A DNA stretch of 64,000 nucleotides from Yamagishiella unicocca (taxonomy: Eukaryota > Chlorophyta > Chlorophyceae > Chlamydomonadales > Volvocaceae): positions 186,001-250,000 of the forward strand of contig BDSL01000056.1 in NCBI GenBank assembly GCA_003116995.1. Direction: 5' to 3'. Both the position numbers and the translations under genes were made by a program. Below the pieces are notes generated by a model. The model saw only the letters and a program-made list of their open reading frames with translations, did not search any database and was not told the origin of the DNA. The first letter of the stretch is position 1; each line of letters opens with the position of its first letter. Positions 59,793 through 64,000 of the stretch are shown here, in pieces.

Positions 59793-62202
59793 GAACTTAA
59801 GATTTTAGATGTATTTGATTGCTCGATTCAGCCTTTTACGTCATTCATCTGTATGCACGCGTCTATGGGATTCCCTCTATTTCTACTTTAAACATGGGGT
59901 TGCTTCAACGCTGCCTCTTTGTGTTGCGGTGGGTCTACCAATACGCTGTTAAACTCGCATCGATGACTTCAATTGATCAGCGTGCCATGATGCAGTCCTA
60001 GTTCCGAGTCGGCAGCGCGGATACCGGCATGTCCCTACCTCTGTCCTATTCACCTTCGTGTTACCTCTGTTCATGCGAATCATGAATAAGCTCCACTTTC
60101 TTACAGGTGGCCAGATCAGTTATTTAGTACGAACGGCAACGACCGGCTGTACTCCAGGAGAAGAGCGCTACTTCATCCGGGACTGCAAGGCACTGCAAAT
60201 GGATTTCGCAGCGTTGCACTTCGAGGAGTAAGCGTTACGGTGGTGTGTGTGGCGTCGCAGCCATGCCAGCGTGCCAGCCTGGTATGTGTGCGGTAAGACA
60301 CTGTCCCGCCTTATCTGTCGTGCAAGCCTGGTGTGTGTGCTGCCGGGTGTTGTCCTCATCTGTCGTGCCAGCAGGTGCCATCCTTTGCGCTCCACGGGGC
60401 AGGCATACCTGTCCTGGCCAGTGTTGCATGCAAGAGCCAGGGATGCCTTCATGCTAACAATTTAGAGGCTGCAGAGCTGCATGACTTATATGTCTCCAAG
60501 TACTAGTAACAGTACACCTGCACATTGACGCAATGAGCCGTATGTACTACCTCAGGTCGACCGCTAGGAGATCCACTATCCACTACAATACTGACACAGT
60601 GATCAGCTTACAGCAAGAGTGTATGCATGCTTCTTCACAGCATAGTGTTCCATAGATCAGACAGCATTGTCCCTCATTGTCCACCGGATGCGGGTCATAC
60701 GCAGACGGTGGAATACTGTACCGTACTTGGTTTCGGTGCATTCACGATAGTTCTCTTGTCACGTTTTGTCATCAACACTCCCCAGCGAGCTGAGCGCGAT
60801 CGCTCGAAAACCCAGAGCGGTTCAACGAATCAGCTTTCGCCAGCAAGCCACCTAACCGCCAAAGAATTTCGCAAGTTCTAGTTCGGGATGCTGCATGATG
60901 CTGCTGAGCGCGTAGGGCTATGGGGGCTCGGTGTTTTCCCTGGCTCAAAAATGGCCCAAGTCATGGCCGTTGGGGACCAGCAATCTTTTGCGCGTGCCTG
61001 CGCGTGTCCAGGCGTGTCCTGCATGCGGTAATGCCCTGATGGGTCCCGCAGGTAGAGCAACTAGGAAACCTTGCATAAGTATTTACCCCTACCTTGTTAC
61101 AGCTTCAGTCTTCTCATTCGTTCCATTTGGTATAGGCCTGCTGCCTTTTTCGCGGTTTATGAGAGCGTCTGGGCTCGTCTGGACCATACAAGCCTCAGCT
61201 TATAACACAAACGGCATAATGCAGTACGGCACTCATACACCCTTCAATTCAGCAGCATGACATAATTTGCGAGCGAATGTGGCAGGGCAAGGCCCACTCG
61301 TTGGGGTCGAGGAAGAAAGGGGAAGATCCCCGTCCTGGCCCCCTGCTCGAACCGCTGTTGCAGCTGTCGGTGTTTCGTGGCTGGTACCATGCACGTCTAT
61401 TGCGGGCTTTGCGCAGCTATAGCCGGGTTAAGTGGGGGTAAGCCCCTTGGGCATGAGGCTGTACGGCATAATGCCTCTAATCCGTGTTCTCAGGACTTAA
61501 GTTAAGCGTGCTGGCAAGCAATCTATCCTGTTTTGTTGTTCAGCACGCACCCCCCCTCCCTTCCCTGGGCGGCGCGTTGCCCCCCTTCTCTGTTGCGCGC
61601 GCTGCGTTCTGGGCACCAGTGACATGTAAAATGCATGGCAGTGTATCACGCAGAGCTAGTTACAGCCTGAAGCACTTGTGACAGACAACGCACGAGTCAG
61701 TAACCTTCACCTCCATCCTGTCGTAACAGCATCATCTCACCCTTGAGCATCATTTCACCCTTGAGCACCATGAGCATTCGATTCAACGGACACCATAATT
61801 TGCTTGATCGGCAGGATTACAAGCAGCACTGGAAGAGATGGAAAAGATTCAACGTAACGGAACGTTCTCCTTCACCCTCCTCATTCCGATAGATAGTTTG
61901 CATGTAAAGTTTATACTATAATGCCAACTTGTTTCTCTGGACACGGTTAAGATTCCTAGATTGCAACAGTTCCAGTCTCCTAGCACGTTGCTCGTCCTGA
62001 CAGCCGTTGTTATGAAAGTACGAATTCACGTAACGAACACCCTTGTCCTTGGCGACACAGATTTAATTATCGTATACAACTTCAGTTCGTCGTGATCTCT
62101 AATTCAATAGGCCACTTGCGGTGCTACATCCTCGTAAAATACGAAAACGTTTCGTTATCATACGTGGTTTACATGTCTACTTTAAAATATCACTAATCCA
62201 AC
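59793..62202. other. Divergent intergenic region between ASCC1 and the GT49 gene
   Basis: This 2.4 kb holds both promoters. It is mixed in composition and has diverged short repeats of tcgtgccagcctggtgtgtg type at about 60250-60380. Open frames (for example plus 60931-61260) have no recognisable domain; none is called a gene. Confidence 0.5.
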
Positions 62203-63317
62203 ATGCGACGGGAATGGGGGCAACCATGTGCGGGAATATTGCTGGCACTGATGTTCACCGCGTCGAGCGGAGGCGTTTTCTGTTCGGCTGCTCAGACCAA
62301 TCCCCAAGCAGAGGAGCTCATGGCTGCAATTAATGCAAACTACAAGCCCAGCTTGACCAGCTGGGATAAATCCATATTGAACGATACGATGTCAAAGTGC
62401 GTGCCCCGACTGTCGCACTAGATGCGATCACCAAATCCCGATCGGCATAGTAGAAGCAATAACGAATATAGATGGGAATTGGATACCTGATATTTGAACG
62501 CTGCGGCGCGTCGTGCGGTGGCGTTGCGTGCGGCGCTGTAACGTGCCGCGCTGTGCCGGTCCGCACCCTACCCCCCCCCCCCCCTAACCCCGCCTGCTCC
62601 CCCACCAACATCTCGCCCCACCCCACCCTCACCTCAACCCCCTGAACCTGCTTACATCGACAGCCTCAAGCTTGAGCGCATCCTGTGGTCCAGCAAGCCC
62701 CGCCGCTTCGAATTCACCGTCTTCACGCAGCTTACCATCGACCGGCTCCCCACGCTCTTCAACATGTGTTCCTCCTTCTCCGGACCCCTCAGCGCCGCTG
62801 TGTATGTGGCGCTGGTGCAGCATCCCGACCGCCCCCGGCCGGGGCGGGAAAAGGAGCCCAGCGCGGAGGTCCGTATCTCGGCGCCAAACGTCGTCGCGCT
62901 GGATGGGGCGATTCGCCACGTGGAGGGCTTCCACAACAGGTGAGGACTGGAATGGGTATCAGGGACACGGGGAAGGAGGGAGCAGGTGCCGGTGCCCACC
63001 CTGCCTGCTGCCTGTCGCTACTTAGTCATGGACCTAACGCTTCATCTCAACAAGCAATCAACCAGGTTCATCGCTTGCCCTTCTGCCTGCTGAGGGTGTT
63101 GGCGACGCGCATCACCACTGAGAGGGGATCCGCCAAAGCATCAGGCGTCGTAACCCAGCTTCCCCGGCCCCCCCTCTTCCCGTCCCCCCTATCCAGGCTT
63201 GAGTCCATCCCCGGCATCTGCCAGCTGGACCTCATGTTCTTTTACGAGCTGTTTGACTCTGAGCAGTCCCAGCTGCTGTACCCAGTCAACTACCTCCGGA
63301 ACTACGCCCGGATGCAG
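62203..63317 (+). CDS. LARGE-type GT49 glycosyltransferase, 5' part (runs beyond the last visible exon)
   Basis: N-terminal part of a secretory-pathway glycosyltransferase of family GT49 (the beta-glucuronyltransferase-like domain of LARGE proteins). Exons 62203-62396, 62664-62939 and 63197-63317 join in phase (2, 2, 0), giving about 197 residues before a donor at 63318. The protein starts with a signal peptide or anchor (CAGILLALMFTASSGGVFCS) followed by a polar stem. Family blocks follow: FEFTVFTQLTIDRLPTLFNM, SFSGPLSAAVYVAL and LYPVNYLRNYARMQ, the last being the conserved YPVN-LRN segment just before the catalytic DxD region, which must lie in exons to the right. No further exon is recognised between 63318 and 64000; that stretch has a reverse copy of the R1 repeat at about 63510-63607. 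The start ATG was chosen because it gives the hydrophobic leader. Confidence 0.88.
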
Positions 63318-64000
63318 GTGGGAAATGAGGGGAGCAGGGCGGGAGCAGGGAGGGGCGGAAATCGTGGTCGGAAACGGGAGGGGGGCGGCGGGGGAAGGAT
63401 AGGGGGGGGTGGAGAGGGGAGGACGGGAGGTAGGGAGGGGAGGGGAGGGGTTGAAGGGATGGGGGGATGAGGATTTGTGAGGAAAGCCCCGTGGGAGGTG
63501 AAAGGGGGTGAATGGCGAGAATACCCGGTTACACGACATAGGGCACGGAAGGCTAAAACTGGCCAGCGAATAGCTTTCGGTCACGCGTTTGAGTGTGCAT
63601 GCCGAACAACTTGGGTTGAATATCTGGGAGACCTGTGGATGCGGCCCGGCGACGGCGTGCTGGAGGAACAAATTACTTCGCGTTAGCATTTGGGCCGCAT
63701 ATGGGAGGACCTGGGTGGTGGGATGGGCATATCATTGGGGGTTGAGACGCATCGAAGCCCGGCTTTTTCCCAGCCCGCACATAGACCGTTTACAATGGAG
63801 ACGAGATACTTTACCCAGCGTGACCGGCAAACGGCCATTTCCAGGGCGTGGCTCGGACCGCGCTGATACGTCTCTTCAGTGTCAGGCGATGTGCCCGATG
63901 GTTCTATCTTCTGGTCTGGACCTTTCACAGCCGAAAACCAAGCGAGCACCTATATCCTGAAAGAGGGGGGCCAGGAGGGAGGCAGATGGGAGGGCGAGGG
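63318..64000. other. Right-edge intron of the GT49 gene
   Basis: It begins with a GT donor after ATGCAG. It holds a purine-rich stretch (63320-63470) and the R1-family repeat in reverse (63510-63607). The next expected protein block, with the catalytic DxD, is not visible. Confidence 0.5.

Noticed and set aside
62940..63196. Open plus frame (LPFCLLRVLATRITTERG) running into the third GT49 exon
   Set aside because: The phase from the 62939 donor fits only the acceptor at 63196, which also gives the expected family order; the intervening frame is treated as intron.

Overview
The window looks like nuclear DNA of a volvocine (Chlamydomonas/Volvox-type) green alga. It is GC-rich, and its genes are cut into many small phase-consistent exons with GT-AG introns full of tandem repeats. 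Homopolymeric Ala, Gly, Gln and Asp stretches lie inside coding exons. The protein set (plant-type DYRK kinase, NUF2, ASCC1, several secretory-pathway glycosyltransferases) is eukaryotic and fits a green alga. There are no operons, bacterial ribosome sites or CRISPR arrays. The species was not determined. Exon borders were chosen by hand from conserved protein motifs, splice dinucleotides and phase; the resulting frames are open across the joins.

Layout. (1) About 476-5201, minus: a type II membrane glycosyltransferase of the MNN1 / alpha-mannosyltransferase type, running off the left edge. (2) 7226-9557, plus: a Fringe-like GT31 glycosyltransferase, head to head with the first. (3) 9558-13144: convergent intergenic DNA without a recognisable gene. 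(4) 13145-19761, minus: a plant-type DYRK kinase (DYRKP) in about 14 exons. (5) 22394-27684, minus: an ankyrin-repeat protein. (6) 28169-33791, plus: kinetochore protein NUF2, sharing a short divergent promoter with the ankyrin gene. (7) 33792-40178: repeat-derived DNA. (8) 40179-45358 (possibly to 45664), minus: a large TKL-like protein with a degenerate kinase domain. (9) 45.7-53.5 kb: a repeat-rich block with two decayed retrotransposon-like reading frames on either side of a 2.1 kb Gly-Pro/Ala-Leu minisatellite, plus a 30-bp array. (10) 53536-59792, minus: ASCC1 (KH domain plus 2H phosphoesterase). (11) 62203 to beyond 63317, plus: the start of a LARGE-type GT49 glycosyltransferase.

Three secretory-pathway glycosyltransferases from three families lie within 64 kb. 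That would suit glycosylation of wall or matrix glycoproteins, but a joint pathway is inference. The other genes are housekeeping or signalling genes with no obvious link. The most unusual features are a predicted pseudokinase, a Cys-rich insert in the Fringe-like enzyme, a probable GC-AG intron and a 14-nt micro-exon in the DYRK gene, a 68-bp near-perfect palindrome in an ASCC1 intron, a CACGTG-rich array in a NUF2 intron, and families of short dispersed repeats found mostly in introns.
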